Positions 5,346 to 6,273 of a stretch of DNA of 6,273 bases are shown here, piece by piece (position 1 is the stretch's first letter; each line of letters begins with the position of its first letter). The DNA comes from Burkholderiales bacterium (GTDB taxonomy: Bacteria; Pseudomonadota; Gammaproteobacteria; Burkholderiales; Burkholderiaceae_C). Under the pieces are notes generated by a model. That model was not told the DNA's origin. It saw nothing but the letters and a program-made list of their open reading frames with translations, and searched no databases. The stretch spans positions 1 to 6,273 of the forward strand of contig SBFU01000081.1 of NCBI GenBank assembly GCA_006227785.1. The letters are read 5' to 3'. The position numbers and the translations under genes are program-made.

Positions 5346-6272
5346 ATGTTGTCCGCCTACATCACCCACAGCGACTGCACCCGCCACGCCATGGGCCCCG
5401 ACCACCCCGAATGCCCGGAGCGCCTGGGTGCGATCAACGACCACCTGCTGGTCAAGGGTCTGCTGGATTGCATGGTCCCGGTCGACGCGCCATTGGCCAC
5501 CGAAGAACAGCTCGGCCGGGCCCACGCCTCGCTGTACGTGCGCGAACTGTTCGCCGCTTCGCCGGCCGAGGGCCTGCATGCGGTGGACCCGGACACCAGC
5601 ATGAACCCGCACACCCTGCAGGCCGCCCTGCGCGCGGCGGGTGCTGCGGTCAAGGCGACCGACATGGTCGTGGCCGGCGAAGCGCCGACCGCCTTCTGCT
5701 GTGTGCGCCCGCCCGGACACCATGCCGAGCGGGAGGCCGCGATGGGTTTCTGCTTTTTCAACAACGTGGCGGTCGGCGTGCGCCACGCGCTGGATGTGCA
5801 TGGCCTGAACCGGGTCGCCCTGATCGACTTCGACGTCCACCACGGCAACGGCAGTGAAGACATCTTCCGGGGTGACGACCGGGTGCTGATGTGCTCCATC
5901 TTCGAAAAAGGCCTGTATCCCTTCAATGGCGAGAGCGCCACCGGCCCGAACATGGTCAACGTCGGTCTGCCCACCCGTTCGGGCAGCGACGCCTTCCGCG
6001 CCGCCGTGTCCGAGCAGTGGATTCCGGCCCTGGATGCCTTTGCGCCCGAAATGATCTACATCTCGGCCGGCTTCGATGCCCACCGTGAAGACGACATGGG
6101 CAACCTCGGCCTGGTCGAGGCCGACTACGCCTGGGTCACCCAGCAGCTCATGGCCGTGGCCCAGCGCCACTGCCGCGGCCGGGTGATCTCCTGCCTGGAG
6201 GGCGGTTATGTCCTCAGTCCGCTGGCGCGCAGTGTGGCGGCGCATGTGCGGGTCCTCATTGGCGCCGACTGA
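5346..6272 (+). CDS. class II HDAC-like / acetylpolyamine amidohydrolase family deacetylase
   Basis: A 308-residue cytosolic zinc hydrolase of the arginase/deacetylase fold, about the usual length for bacterial single-domain members. All active-site elements are present: HPECPERL near the N-terminus (20-27); RPPGHHAE with the His125-His126 pair; DFDVHHGNG with Asp161 for charge relay and zinc ligands Asp163 and His165; SAGFDAH with the third zinc ligand Asp244; and EGGY with Tyr288, which polarises the substrate carbonyl. It should remove acetyl (or similar acyl) groups from lysine side chains or polyamines; the substrate cannot be read from sequence. The start is supported by GAGGAG (5332-5337) eight bases before the ATG. 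The gene is complete, with its stop ending one base before the window end. It follows ubiM by 129 bp and probably has its own promoter. Confidence 0.92.
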   Translation: MLSAYITHSDCTRHAMGPDHPECPERLGAINDHLLVKGLLDCMVPVDAPLATEEQLGRAHASLYVRELFAASPAEGLHAVDPDTSMNPHTLQAALRAAGAAVKATDMVVAGEAPTAFCCVRPPGHHAEREAAMGFCFFNNVAVGVRHALDVHGLNRVALIDFDVHHGNGSEDIFRGDDRVLMCSIFEKGLYPFNGESATGPNMVNVGLPTRSGSDAFRAAVSEQWIPALDAFAPEMIYISAGFDAHREDDMGNLGLVEADYAWVTQQLMAVAQRHCRGRVISCLEGGYVLSPLARSVAAHVRVLIGAD

Positions 6273-6273
6273 A

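Noticed and set aside
5277..6245. 322-codon minus-strand frame opposite the deacetylase
   Set aside because: The plus strand encodes a deacetylase with all catalytic residues; the reverse frame is a GC-bias shadow.
1..6273. Mobile elements, CRISPR arrays, tRNA or rRNA genes
   Set aside because: No transposase or integrase frame, no regularly spaced repeats and no tRNA- or rRNA-like segments were seen; the gene content looks like stable chromosomal sequence.

Overview
The window is GC-rich (I estimate about two thirds GC) and gene-dense. It looks like a chromosomal segment of a betaproteobacterium, most likely Burkholderiales. The grounds are a CueR with the short 'SPKMLRHYE' style of helix-turn-helix, a UbiM-type ubiquinone hydroxylase, and an acetylpolyamine-type deacetylase whose sequence resembles Burkholderiales homologues. 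The taxonomic call is an inference from protein style; no rRNA or other marker gene is present.

Layout. Bases 1-74 are the downstream end of copA and carry two tandem 13-bp palindromes. copA, a Cu(I)-exporting P1B-type ATPase, runs leftward (2357 to 75). A 129-bp divergent intergenic region (2358-2486) holds two back-to-back MerR/CueR-type promoters, each with the diagnostic 19-bp spacer. Rightward from it run copZ (Cu(I) chaperone, 2487-2684) and cueR (Cu(I)-sensing MerR regulator, 2681-3130), which overlap by ATGA. A 172-bp gap follows, with a perfect FNR/ANR-type box on the cueR stop codon and several possible RNA hairpins. Next comes a secreted Spy/CpxP/ZraP-like His/Met-rich protein (3303-3929). 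A 75-bp gap with a second FNR-type palindrome and a -10 element leads into ubiM (4005-5216), and a 129-bp gap with a probable promoter and stem-loop leads into a class II histone-deacetylase-like/acetylpolyamine amidohydrolase (5346-6272), which ends one base before the window does.

How it works together. copA, copZ and cueR form a compact Cu(I) homeostasis module: CueR senses cytosolic Cu(I) and switches both divergent promoters, CopZ carries Cu(I), and CopA pumps it to the periplasm. The periplasmic Spy-like protein next to it, with duplicated His-rich motifs, is a plausible envelope partner that binds metal or protects proteins where the copper is exported; that link is inference from position and composition. 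The ubiM and deacetylase genes are probably separate transcription units.

The most interesting signals are regulatory. copA and ubiM both appear to start translation at or within about two bases of the transcription start (leaderless mRNAs). Two FNR-type palindromes flank the Spy-like gene, and one is placed at about -41.5 relative to the predicted ubiM start, suggesting that oxygen sensing controls an oxygen-dependent ubiquinone hydroxylase. I did not find a wholly new multi-gene system; the coding content is recognisable.
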